64,000 nt of DNA, from assembly GCA_035518375.1 (NCBI GenBank), contig DATIXQ010000052.1, positions 14,926 to 78,925 on the forward strand. The letters run 5' to 3'. Source of the DNA: DATJLY01 sp035518375 (lineage in GTDB: Bacteria; Pseudomonadota; Alphaproteobacteria; ATCC43930; CGMCC-115725). Within the stretch, counting starts at the first letter, position 1, and each line of letters starts with the position of its first letter. The notes beneath the pieces are model-generated. The model saw only the letters and a list, made by a program, of their open reading frames with translations, did not search any database and was not told the origin of the DNA. The position numbers and the translations under genes are program-made. Below are positions 23,060 through 30,928 of this stretch, piece after piece.

Positions 23060-24118
23060 ATGAAAGAGCCGGTGGCCAAGCCGCTCATTAGCGAATTGAA
23101 CGACCGCAGCCGGGAAATCTTCCGGATGGTGGTGGACGCCTATGTCGAGACCGGCGATCCGGTCGGGTCGCGGACGCTGGCGCGGCGCGGCGGGCTCGAC
23201 CTTTCGCCGGCAACGATCCGCAACGTGCTGGCCGATCTCGAAGAGGCGGGGCTGCTGTTCGCGCCCCATACCTCGGCCGGGCGGCTGCCGACCGAGGCGG
23301 GCTTGAGGATGTTCGTCAGCGGGCTCCTTGAAGTGGGCGGCCTCACCGAGGAGGAGCGGCGCAGCATTGACGGACGGCTGGCGGGCTCGGGCAAGTCGCT
23401 GGCGCAGGCGCTCGAAGAGGCGACATCGACACTCTCAGGCCTGTCGCGTTGCGCCGGCCTCGTGGTCGCGCCCAAGACCGAGGCGCGCCTCAAACATATC
23501 GAGTTCGTGCCGCTTACAGGCACGCGCGCGCTCGTTGTCATGGTGACCGAGGACGGGCTGGTCGAGAACCGCCTCATCCACGTGCCGATCGGCACGCCGG
23601 CCTCGAACCTCGTCGCCGCCAGCAACTATCTCAATGCGCGGCTCGTCGGCAGCACGATCGAGGAGGCGCGCAACGCGGTCCTCGCCGAGATCGAGGGCCG
23701 CCGGGCGCAGCTCGACGAGCTCACGGCGCGGGTGGTCGAGGCGGGGCTCGCGTCATGGTCGGGCAGCGGCGAGGAGGGCGTCCTCATCGTCAAGGGCCAG
23801 GCGCAGCTTTTGAACGACGTGACCGCGCTCGCTGATCTCGAGCGGCTGCGCACGCTCTTCGACGTGCTCGAAACGCGCGAGGCGATGGTGCGGCTCCTCG
23901 ATGCGGCGCGCGACGGCGAGGGCGTGCAGATCTATATCGGCGCCGACAATCCGCTGTTCGGCGTGGCCGGCTGCTCGATGATCGTGGCACCCTACGGCAA
24001 CGGGCGCGATCAGGTGCTGGGCGCCATCGGCGTAATCGGCCCGACACGTCTCAACTACGCGCGCATCATCCCGCTGGTCGACTACACCGCGAAAGTGATC
24101 GGGCGTCTCCTTGGATAA
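23060..24118 (+). CDS. hrcA: Heat-inducible transcription repressor HrcA
   Basis: HrcA represses chaperone operons by binding CIRCE operators. Its 352 residues match the family. The N-terminal winged helix is seen in LNDRSREIFRMVVDAYVETG, VGSRTLARRG and LSPATIRNVLADLEEAGLL, followed by HTSAGRLPTEAGLRMFV; the C-terminal GAF-like domain ends with IGVIGPTRLNYARIIPLVDY. ATG 23060 has no Shine-Dalgarno and lies 10 bp after a -10 box, so the mRNA is probably leaderless or nearly so. grpE follows after four bases. No CIRCE is visible here, so its targets (probably groESL) lie elsewhere. Confidence 0.95.
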   Translation: MKEPVAKPLISELNDRSREIFRMVVDAYVETGDPVGSRTLARRGGLDLSPATIRNVLADLEEAGLLFAPHTSAGRLPTEAGLRMFVSGLLEVGGLTEEERRSIDGRLAGSGKSLAQALEEATSTLSGLSRCAGLVVAPKTEARLKHIEFVPLTGTRALVVMVTEDGLVENRLIHVPIGTPASNLVAASNYLNARLVGSTIEEARNAVLAEIEGRRAQLDELTARVVEAGLASWSGSGEEGVLIVKGQAQLLNDVTALADLERLRTLFDVLETREAMVRLLDAARDGEGVQIYIGADNPLFGVAGCSMIVAPYGNGRDQVLGAIGVIGPTRLNYARIIPLVDYTAKVIGRLLG

Positions 24119-24122
24119 TCCC

Positions 24123-24689
24123 ATGACCGATGAGAATGACGGCGCTTCCGGCGCCTCCGAGACCGTGCCCACGAGCGGGCACAACGCCGAGGAGCGCGTG
24201 GCGGCGCTCGAGGCCGAGCTTGCCGAGGCGCGCGACAAGCTGTTGCGCGCACTCGCCGAAACCGAGAACGTGCGGCGCCGCGGGCAACGCGAGCGCGAGG
24301 ACGCGCAGCGCTACAGCGTCCAGAATTTCGCCAGGGACATGGTGACCGTGGCCGACAACCTGCGCCGCGCGCTCGACAGCGTGCCGGCCGGCGCCGAGGA
24401 CGGGCCTGCGAGCGGCCTCCTTGCCGGGGTTGCCGCGACCGAGCGCGAGCTCCTCGCCGCGCTCGACCGCCATGGCGTCAAGAGGGTCGAGCCGCAGCCA
24501 GGCGACCGCTTCGACCACAACCTGCATGAGGCGATGTTCGAGGTCGACGCCCCGGGCCAGCCGGGCGGCACCATCGTCCAGGTGCTCCAGCCCGGCTACC
24601 TCATCCACGACCGCCTGCTGCGGCCGGCCATGGTCGGGGTCGCCAAGGCGTCGGGCGAGCCGCGCCCAAGGGTGGACGAGGTCGTCTAG
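24123..24689 (+). CDS. grpE: Nucleotide exchange factor GrpE
   Basis: The ADP/ATP exchange factor for DnaK. Its 188 residues comprise an acidic N-terminal tail, a long coiled-coil helix (about 25-75, NAEERVAALEAELAEARDKL and onward through ENVRRRGQREREDA) and a C-terminal beta domain with HGVKRVEPQPGDRFDHNLHE and GYLIHDRLLRPAMVGVAK. ATG 24123 is preferred; a TTG at 24111 overlapping the hrcA stop is an alternative that adds four residues. It is in one operon with hrcA. Confidence 0.95.
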   Translation: MTDENDGASGASETVPTSGHNAEERVAALEAELAEARDKLLRALAETENVRRRGQREREDAQRYSVQNFARDMVTVADNLRRALDSVPAGAEDGPASGLLAGVAATERELLAALDRHGVKRVEPQPGDRFDHNLHEAMFEVDAPGQPGGTIVQVLQPGYLIHDRLLRPAMVGVAKASGEPRPRVDEVV

Positions 24690-24770
24690 GCGAGGCCGTT
24701 TCGGGCCCGTTTCCCGCCCCGATCCGGTCCAATGTCGCATTTTTGGCCGCGTCGAGCGCGCTCAGGCCCG

Positions 24771-24801
24771 TTGTAGAGCGGCGCGCGCCTCCATATATAA
24801 A
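24771..24801 (+). promoter_or_regulatory. Putative dnaK heat-shock promoter
   Basis: TTGTAG (24771-24776), a 17-nt spacer and TATATA (24794-24799), preceded by CC, resemble an alphaproteobacterial sigma-32 promoter (C-rich extended -10). A leader of about 85 nt follows, with a perfect palindrome GGGCCGCGCGGCCC at 24856-24869. No CIRCE is present. Confidence 0.5.
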
Positions 24802-24889
24802 CACCAATTCACGGGGATCCCTGGACCAACCGAAGGGGGTCGGCGCGGTGCCTTTGGGCCGCGCGGCCCTGCTGCATGAAGAGGTGGCT

Positions 24890-26839
24890 ATGGCAAAGGT
24901 AATCGGCATCGATCTCGGCACGACCAATTCCTGCGTTGCCGTGATGGAGGGGAAAAACGCCAAGGTGATCGAAAACAGCGAAGGCGGGCGTACCACGCCT
25001 TCGCAGGTCGCGTTCACCGAATCGGGCGAGCGGCTCGTCGGCCAGGCGGCCAAGCGCCAGGCCGTCACGAATCCCGAAAACACGTTCTACGGCATCAAGC
25101 GATTGATCGGCCGGCGCTACGCCGATCCGATGGTCAAGAAGGAGATGGATCTCGTCCCCTTCAAGATCATGACCGGCGACAATGGCGACGCCTGGGTCGA
25201 GAGCCGCGGCAAGAAGTTCGCGCCCTCCCAGATCAGCGCCTTCGTGCTGCAGAAGATGAAGGAGACCGCCGAGGCCTATCTCGGCGAGCCCGTCACCGAG
25301 GCGGTCATCACCGTTCCGGCCTATTTCAACGACAGCCAGCGCCAGGCGACGAAGGACGCCGGCAAGATCGCTGGCCTTGAGGTGCTCCGCATCATCAACG
25401 AGCCGACCGCAGCCGCGCTCGCCTATGGGCTCGAGCAGAAGAAGAACGGCACGATCGCCGTTTATGACCTCGGCGGCGGCACGTTCGACATTTCGGTGCT
25501 CGAAATCGGCGACGGCGTGTTCGAGGTGAAGTCGACGAACGGCGACACATTCCTCGGCGGCGAGGATTTCGACAAGCGCGTCATCGACTATCTCGCGGAC
25601 GAGTTCAAGAAGGAGCAGGGCATCGACCTGAGGAGCGACCGGCTCGCCCTCCAGCGCCTCAAGGAGGCGGCGGAGAAGGCCAAGATCGAGCTGTCGTCCT
25701 CGATGCAGACCGAGGTGAACCTGCCCTTCATTACGGCCGACCAGCATGGGCCGAAGCACCTCAACATCAAGCTCACCCGGGCGAAGCTCGAGGCGCTCGT
25801 CGACGACCTCATCCAGAAGACCGTCGAGCCGTGCCGCAACGCGCTCAAAGACGCGGGTCTCAAGGCGTCAGAGATCAACGAGGTCATCCTCGTCGGCGGC
25901 ATGACGCGCATGCCCAAGGTGATCGAGACGGTGAAGCAGTTCTTCGGCAAGGAGCCGAACCGCTCGGTCAATCCGGACGAGGTCGTGGCCGTGGGCGCGG
26001 CGATCCAGGCCGGCGTGCTGAAGGGCGAGGTGAAGGACGTCCTGCTGCTCGACGTGACGCCGCTGTCGCTCGGCATCGAGACGCTGGGCGGGGTATTCAC
26101 GCGCCTCATCGATCGCAACACCACGATCCCGACCAAGAAGAGCCAGATCTTCTCCACCGCCGAGGACAACCAGACCGCGGTCACGATCCGCGTGTTCCAG
26201 GGCGAGCGCGAGATGGCGGCCGACAACAAGCTCCTGGGCCAGTTCGATCTCGTCGGATTGCCGCCAGCGCCGCGCGGCATGCCGCAAGTTGAGGTCACGT
26301 TCGACATCGACGCCAACGGCATCGTCAGCGTCCAAGCCAAGGACAAGGCCACCGGCAAGGAGCAGCAGATCCGCATCCAGGCCTCGGGCGGCCTGTCGGA
26401 AGGCGACATCGACAAGATGGTGAAGGACGCCGAGGCCCACGCCGAAGAAGACAAGAAGCGGCGTGAACTCGTCGAGGCCAAGAACCATGCCGAGGCCCTC
26501 GTCCACACGACCGAGCGCACGCTCAAGGACAACGGGGACAAGATCCCCGCCGCCGACCGCGAGGCGGTCGAGGCAGCGATCCGCGACCTGAAGGCGGTGA
26601 GCGGCGGCGAGGATGTGGGCCAGATCCGCTCGCGCACCGAAGCCTTGGCGCAGATCTCGATGAAGATCGGCGAGGCCATGTACAAGGCGCAGCAGGGCGC
26701 GGGCCCCGCTCCCGGCGGCGATGCCGGCGGTGGCGGACCCGCGGGCGGCGGCCCCGGCGCGGGCGAAGGCAGCGGCAGCGAGAAGGTCGTCGATGCCGAC
26801 TTCGAAGAGGTCGACGAGCGCAAGAAGCGCTCCGGCTGA
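24890..26839 (+). CDS. dnaK: Molecular chaperone DnaK (Hsp70)
   Basis: Hsp70 of 649 residues. It starts MAKVIGIDLGTTNSCVAVME, with phosphate loop 1 at residues 7-12. The ATPase domain has the adenosine motif VGGMTRMPKV, the linker is DVLLLDVTPLSLGIE, and a substrate-binding domain and a Gly-rich tail ending in VDADFEEVDERKK follow. ATG 24890 is fixed by family alignment and an AGAGGTGG ribosome-binding site; the frame is open 49 codons upstream but that part is not conserved. It is separated from dnaJ by 91 bp containing a strong hairpin. Confidence 0.98.
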   Translation: MAKVIGIDLGTTNSCVAVMEGKNAKVIENSEGGRTTPSQVAFTESGERLVGQAAKRQAVTNPENTFYGIKRLIGRRYADPMVKKEMDLVPFKIMTGDNGDAWVESRGKKFAPSQISAFVLQKMKETAEAYLGEPVTEAVITVPAYFNDSQRQATKDAGKIAGLEVLRIINEPTAAALAYGLEQKKNGTIAVYDLGGGTFDISVLEIGDGVFEVKSTNGDTFLGGEDFDKRVIDYLADEFKKEQGIDLRSDRLALQRLKEAAEKAKIELSSSMQTEVNLPFITADQHGPKHLNIKLTRAKLEALVDDLIQKTVEPCRNALKDAGLKASEINEVILVGGMTRMPKVIETVKQFFGKEPNRSVNPDEVVAVGAAIQAGVLKGEVKDVLLLDVTPLSLGIETLGGVFTRLIDRNTTIPTKKSQIFSTAEDNQTAVTIRVFQGEREMAADNKLLGQFDLVGLPPAPRGMPQVEVTFDIDANGIVSVQAKDKATGKEQQIRIQASGGLSEGDIDKMVKDAEAHAEEDKKRRELVEAKNHAEALVHTTERTLKDNGDKIPAADREAVEAAIRDLKAVSGGEDVGQIRSRTEALAQISMKIGEAMYKAQQGAGPAPGGDAGGGGPAGGGPGAGEGSGSEKVVDADFEEVDERKKRSG

Positions 26840-26860
26840 CGGAACGAGAGGTGAATAGAA

Positions 26861-26893
26861 GCCGCCCCGGAGACAAAGTGTCGTCGGGGCGGC
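26861..26893 (+). other. Strong hairpin between dnaK and dnaJ
   Basis: GCCGCCCCG (26861-26869) and CGGGGCGGC (26885-26893) form a perfect 9-bp stem with a 15-nt loop. There is no T-tract. It could attenuate or process the dnaK-dnaJ message so that DnaK exceeds DnaJ. Confidence 0.55.
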
Positions 26894-26930
26894 GGCGTAA
26901 TGGGGACCGGGCGTAGAAGTTCGCAGCGAA

Positions 26931-28064
26931 ATGGCCAAGCAAGACTATTACGATCTCCTCGGCGTGGCGCGGGACGCCTCGTCGGACGACCTCAAGAAGG
27001 CCTACCGCAAGCTCGCGATGCAACACCACCCGGACCGCAATCCGGGCGACAAAAAAGCCGAGCAGAAATTCAAGGACGTGAGCGAGGCTTATGACGTCCT
27101 GAAGGACGAGCAGAAGCGCGCCGCCTACGACCGCTTCGGCCACGCCGCAGTCGAGCAAGGCGCCGGCCGCGCCGGCGCCGGCGATTTCGGCTTCGCCGCG
27201 GGCTTCGCCGACATCTTCGACGAGATGTTCGGCGAATTCACCGGACGGCGGGGTGGCGGAGGGGGCGGCGCCAATCGCGGCACCGACCTGCGCTACAACC
27301 TCGAGATCAGTCTCGAGGACGCGTTCAAGGGCCAGCAGACCACGATCCGCGTGCAGACGCTCACGCCGTGCGAGCCGTGCGGCGGGACCGGCGCCGCGCC
27401 TGGCTCGCGGCCGGTCAACTGCCCGACCTGCCACGGCGCCGGACGCGTGCGGGCGCAGCAGGGTTTCTTCACGCTCGAGCGTACCTGTCCCTCCTGTCAT
27501 GGCGCCGGCCGCGTCATCGACAACCCGTGCCGCACCTGCGGCGGCCAGGGGCGCGGGCGCAAGGAAAAGAACCTGAGCGTCAACATCCCGGCCGGGGTCG
27601 AGGACGGCACGCGCATCCGCCTCGCTGGCGAGGGCGAGGCAGGAATCCGCGGGGGTGCGGCAGGCGACCTCTATATCTTCCTCACTGTGAAGCCACACCG
27701 CCTCTTCCAGCGCGACGGCTCGCACATCCATTGCCGCGTGCCGATCTCGATGGCGACGGCAACCCTGGGCGGCACGATCGAAGTGCCGGCGATCGACGGC
27801 GGCCGCGTCAAGGTCACGATCCCGGCCGGAACCCAGTCGGGCCATCAGTTCCGCTTGCGCAGCAAGGGCATGACGGTGCTGCGCTCGCCCTCGCGCGGCG
27901 ACATGTATGTCGCGGTCGCGGTCGAGACGCCGGTCAACCTGACGAAGCGGCAACAGGAATTGTTGCGCGAGTTCGAAAAGGCCGGCGAGGCTGCCCGCAC
28001 CCAGCCCGAGAGCGAGGGCTTCTTCGCCAAGGTCCGGGAATTCTTCGAGGATCTCCGCGAGTAG
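26931..28064 (+). CDS. dnaJ: Co-chaperone DnaJ (Hsp40, type I)
   Basis: A full-length 377-residue DnaJ. The J domain (about 1-70) carries the HPD motif in HHPDRNPGDK. A Gly/Phe-rich region follows, with FADIFDEMFGEF. The zinc-finger domain has four CxxCxGxG repeats (CEPCGGTG, CPTCHGAG, CPSCHGAG, CRTCGGQG). The C-terminal peptide-binding domain is complete. It activates DnaK ATPase and delivers substrates. It lies 91 bp downstream of dnaK in the same direction. Confidence 0.97.
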   Translation: MAKQDYYDLLGVARDASSDDLKKAYRKLAMQHHPDRNPGDKKAEQKFKDVSEAYDVLKDEQKRAAYDRFGHAAVEQGAGRAGAGDFGFAAGFADIFDEMFGEFTGRRGGGGGGANRGTDLRYNLEISLEDAFKGQQTTIRVQTLTPCEPCGGTGAAPGSRPVNCPTCHGAGRVRAQQGFFTLERTCPSCHGAGRVIDNPCRTCGGQGRGRKEKNLSVNIPAGVEDGTRIRLAGEGEAGIRGGAAGDLYIFLTVKPHRLFQRDGSHIHCRVPISMATATLGGTIEVPAIDGGRVKVTIPAGTQSGHQFRLRSKGMTVLRSPSRGDMYVAVAVETPVNLTKRQQELLREFEKAGEAARTQPESEGFFAKVREFFEDLRE

Positions 28065-28098
28065 GCCCTATAGTACGGGGCCAAAGGGGAGATCGCCG

Positions 28099-29124
28099 AT
28101 GAAGCTTGCTTGGGCGCTGGCGCTCGGGCTTGCCGCCGCGCTGGCCGTGTCGCACGCCGATGCCGACGCACCGCCCGACAAGATCGTGCTCGGACTTGCC
28201 GTCTCGATCGCGAGCGCGCCCTACTACATCGCCGAGGCCAAAGGCTATCTCGCGGCCGAGAACATCACCGCCGACGGGTCCAACTATCGCGGCGCGCAGG
28301 ACGCCGTGGCCGCGCTCGCCACGGGCGAGATGGACGTCGCCATGGGCGCCATCAACGCCGGTTTCTTCAATGCGGCGAACCAGGGGCTCGACCTGCGCGC
28401 GGTCGCCTCGCTCGGCATACAGCCCCTCCCCGTAACAGCGACACCGCTCATCGCGCGGAAGGATCTGTGGGACGGCGGCGCCATCAAAAGCGGCGCCGAC
28501 CTTCGGGGCCGCACCGTCGCCGTCAACACGCCGGGCGCGAGCCCGGAATATTTCCTGTCGCTTATCCTCGAGAAGTACGGGATGAGCCTCAAGGACGCGA
28601 ACGAGACCATGATCGCCTTCCCGGAGATGGTGGTGGCGCTGCGCAACAAGGCGATCGACGCGGCCATTCCGGCCGAGCCGTTCGCGACGCTAGCGATCCG
28701 CGAAGGACTTGCCGCGCTCGTGACGCCGGAAGGCGGCGCCGGCGGCGGCGACATGACGACCGTGTTCTTCTTCAGCGGGAAGTTCCAGCGCGAGCGGCCG
28801 GATGTTAGCGAGCGCTTCCTGCGCGCCATGATCCGCGGTGCGCGCGACGCCATCGACTATCGCGCCAAGCCCGACATCGTCGCCATCATCGCCGCCGCGA
28901 CCAAGATCAAGCCCGAAATCATCGTCGCGGCCTATCCCTATGGCTGGGATCCCGACCTCGATATCGCCAAGTACGAGGACAGCATCCGCCGGCAGGAGCG
29001 GCAACATTTGAAGGACGGCCGGCTCACTTATACACAGCCGATCGCGATGGACCGCATGGTCGCAGCCGACCTTGTCCACCGCGCGGCGGCAAGCCTCGCC
29101 GGTACGGGCGCGGCGGCGCATTAG
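28099..29124 (+). CDS. ABC transporter substrate-binding protein, NMT1/SsuA type
   Basis: A periplasmic protein of 341 residues in the NitT/TauT/NMT1 group (nitrate, sulfonates, pyrimidine precursors). A signal peptide precedes the mature domain, which starts KIVLGLAVSIASAPYYIAEAKGYLAAENI; this is the standard first lobe with the helix after PYYIAEAKGY. LRGRTVAVNTPGASPEYFL is the second family landmark. No permease or ATPase is adjacent. The only such pair in the window is at 59.7-62.7 kb, which lacks a binding protein. GGGGAG lies 8 nt before ATG 28099. The next gene, an MFS transporter, begins two bases after the stop. Confidence 0.85.
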   Translation: MKLAWALALGLAAALAVSHADADAPPDKIVLGLAVSIASAPYYIAEAKGYLAAENITADGSNYRGAQDAVAALATGEMDVAMGAINAGFFNAANQGLDLRAVASLGIQPLPVTATPLIARKDLWDGGAIKSGADLRGRTVAVNTPGASPEYFLSLILEKYGMSLKDANETMIAFPEMVVALRNKAIDAAIPAEPFATLAIREGLAALVTPEGGAGGGDMTTVFFFSGKFQRERPDVSERFLRAMIRGARDAIDYRAKPDIVAIIAAATKIKPEIIVAAYPYGWDPDLDIAKYEDSIRRQERQHLKDGRLTYTQPIAMDRMVAADLVHRAAASLAGTGAAAH

Positions 29125-29125
29125 G

Positions 29126-30346
29126 GTGGCGGAAAACGCGGCCGCGTCGCCGGGACGCGCGGGACGGACCTTGCTCACGCTGAGCCTGTTGTGGCTCGCC
29201 GGCATGTCGCTGCGGCTGACGCTCCTTGCGGTGGCGCCGCTCTTGCCGCTCATCCACCGCGATCTCGGGCTCAGCGAGGCCGAGATCGGGACGCTCGGGA
29301 GCCTGCCGTCGCTGCTGTTTGCATTCGCGGCGATCCCGGGCGCGCTTTTGATCGCGCGTTACGGCGGGCGCCTGACGCTCGTCGCGGGGCTCCTGCTGAC
29401 GGCGGCGGGATGCGCCGCGCGCGGCGCCGCACCAGGCGTTCTTTCGCTCTACGCCGCGACGGTCGCGATGGGCGCCGGCGTCTCGATCATGCAGCCGGCC
29501 ATGCCGCGCCTGGTGCGCGACTGGATGCCGGAGCACATCGGCCTCGCCACCGCGGTCTACAGCAACGGGCTCCTCGTCTCCGAGGTGCTCGCAGTGGCGC
29601 TCGCCATCCCGGTGATGCGGACGCTCGCCGGCGGCAGCTGGCGCTGGTCGCTCGTGCTGTGGGCGGTACCCGTCGCGGCGACCGCAGCGCTGGTCGCAGG
29701 CCTCGCCCCGCGCGCGCCCGCGAGCGCAGCAAATGAGACCGCACGACCGCAGCGCTGGTGGCCGGACTGGCGCGATCCCACGGTTTGGCGCCTCGGCCTC
29801 ATGCTCGGCAGCGTCAACACGATCTATTGGAGCGCGAACACGTTCTTACCGGATTATCTCCACAAGCTGGGGCGGCCGGAAATAGTCGGCGACGTGCTGA
29901 CCGGCCTCAATGGCGGCCAGATCCCGGGCTCGCTCCTGATGATTGTCGCCGCCGGCTGGCTCGCGCCGCACCGCTCGACCTATGTGGCGATGGCGGTACT
30001 CGTGGGCGCGAGCCTCGCCGGCATCCTGCTCGACGCCAATGCCGGCATCGTGTGGTGGGCGGCGCTCCTGGGGGGCGCCAATGCCGTGCTCCTGATCCTC
30101 ATGCTGGCGCTGCCGGCGCTCCTGGGCGCGGCCGACGACGTGCACCGCATTTCGGCGGCGATGTTCACGATCTCCTATCCGTGCGCCGTGGTTTTCCCGA
30201 TCCTCGGCGGGATCGCGTGGGATGCGACGGGAATCGCCGCGTTCGCCTTCGCGCCGGCCGTGGCGGGCACAATCGCCGTCTTGGCGCTTGCCCCAGGGCT
30301 GCGCCTGCCGCGCCATTCCTCCGTTCCTGCGCCGGGGCACCCTTAA
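29126..30346 (+). CDS. MFS transporter, cyanate-permease (CynX)-like
   Basis: A 406-residue inner-membrane protein with about twelve predicted helices. The helix 2-3 region LIHRDLGLSEAEIGTLGSLP and the loop ARYGGRLTLVAG are typical of the CynX/nitrate-like MFS branch. GTG 29126 is taken as the start because it lies immediately after the upstream stop; the open frame from 29072 overlaps the binding-protein gene. The substrate is unknown. It may share a message with the binding protein, but no mechanistic link is obvious. Confidence 0.82.
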   Translation: MAENAAASPGRAGRTLLTLSLLWLAGMSLRLTLLAVAPLLPLIHRDLGLSEAEIGTLGSLPSLLFAFAAIPGALLIARYGGRLTLVAGLLLTAAGCAARGAAPGVLSLYAATVAMGAGVSIMQPAMPRLVRDWMPEHIGLATAVYSNGLLVSEVLAVALAIPVMRTLAGGSWRWSLVLWAVPVAATAALVAGLAPRAPASAANETARPQRWWPDWRDPTVWRLGLMLGSVNTIYWSANTFLPDYLHKLGRPEIVGDVLTGLNGGQIPGSLLMIVAAGWLAPHRSTYVAMAVLVGASLAGILLDANAGIVWWAALLGGANAVLLILMLALPALLGAADDVHRISAAMFTISYPCAVVFPILGGIAWDATGIAAFAFAPAVAGTIAVLALAPGLRLPRHSSVPAPGHP

Positions 30347-30463
30347 GCACGCCTTGCCGCGCCGCTCCGACGGGACATATGTTTTTTCAATTGCGCCGCA
30401 CGAGGAAACCAACCTCGCGCACCGCGACAATCGATCACTGCCCGCAATTCGGGAGGCAAAGAG

Positions 30464-30898
30464 ATGGCAACCGTCAATTCGGCCGGCGAAGGCACATTCG
30501 ATCTCCGCCGCGTGATGGGCGACTGGCGAATTCCCAATATCGACCTCGAAGCGATGGCGCAGTCGCAGCGCCGCAATATCGAAGCCCTGACACAAGCGAA
30601 TCAGGTGGCACTCGAGGGCACGCAAAGCTGGATGAAGCGCAACATGGAGCTCGCGCGGCAATCGATGGAAGATCTCCAGGCGATGCTGAGCGAAGTCACC
30701 AAGCCCAACGGCTCGATGGAGGACAGGCTTCAGCGCCAGGCGGAATATTCTCGCAAGGCGATCGAGAAGGGACTCGAGAATTTCCGCGACCTCGCAGAGC
30801 TCGTGACCAAGGCCAACGCCGAGGCGATGAACGTCATCGCCAAGCGCGTCACCGAAGGACTCGAGGAAGTCCGCGAACTCGCCAAGAAGGCCGCCTAG
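30464..30898 (+). CDS. Phasin family protein
   Basis: A 144-residue amphipathic helical protein of the phasin family, which coats polyhydroxyalkanoate granules. The middle AMAQSQRRNIEALTQANQVALEG and the C-terminal FRDLAELVTKANAEAMNVI, with heptad-like alternation, are typical. It has no signal peptide or cysteine. GGGAGG lies 7 nt before ATG 30464. Its presence implies that the organism stores PHA, though no phaC is in the window. It is convergent with glnD. Confidence 0.88.
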   Translation: MATVNSAGEGTFDLRRVMGDWRIPNIDLEAMAQSQRRNIEALTQANQVALEGTQSWMKRNMELARQSMEDLQAMLSEVTKPNGSMEDRLQRQAEYSRKAIEKGLENFRDLAELVTKANAEAMNVIAKRVTEGLEEVRELAKKAA

Positions 30899-30928
30899 CC
30901 CGGCGCAACCGGCACCTACGAGGCGCGG

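Noticed and set aside
24690..24889. CIRCE operator upstream of dnaK
   Set aside because: No TTAGCACTC or GAGTGCTAA half-site is present; the nearby palindrome is pure G/C.
24809..26938. Long frames antisense to dnaK
   Set aside because: dnaK is unambiguous on the plus strand; the reverse frames are the classic dnaK antisense artefact.
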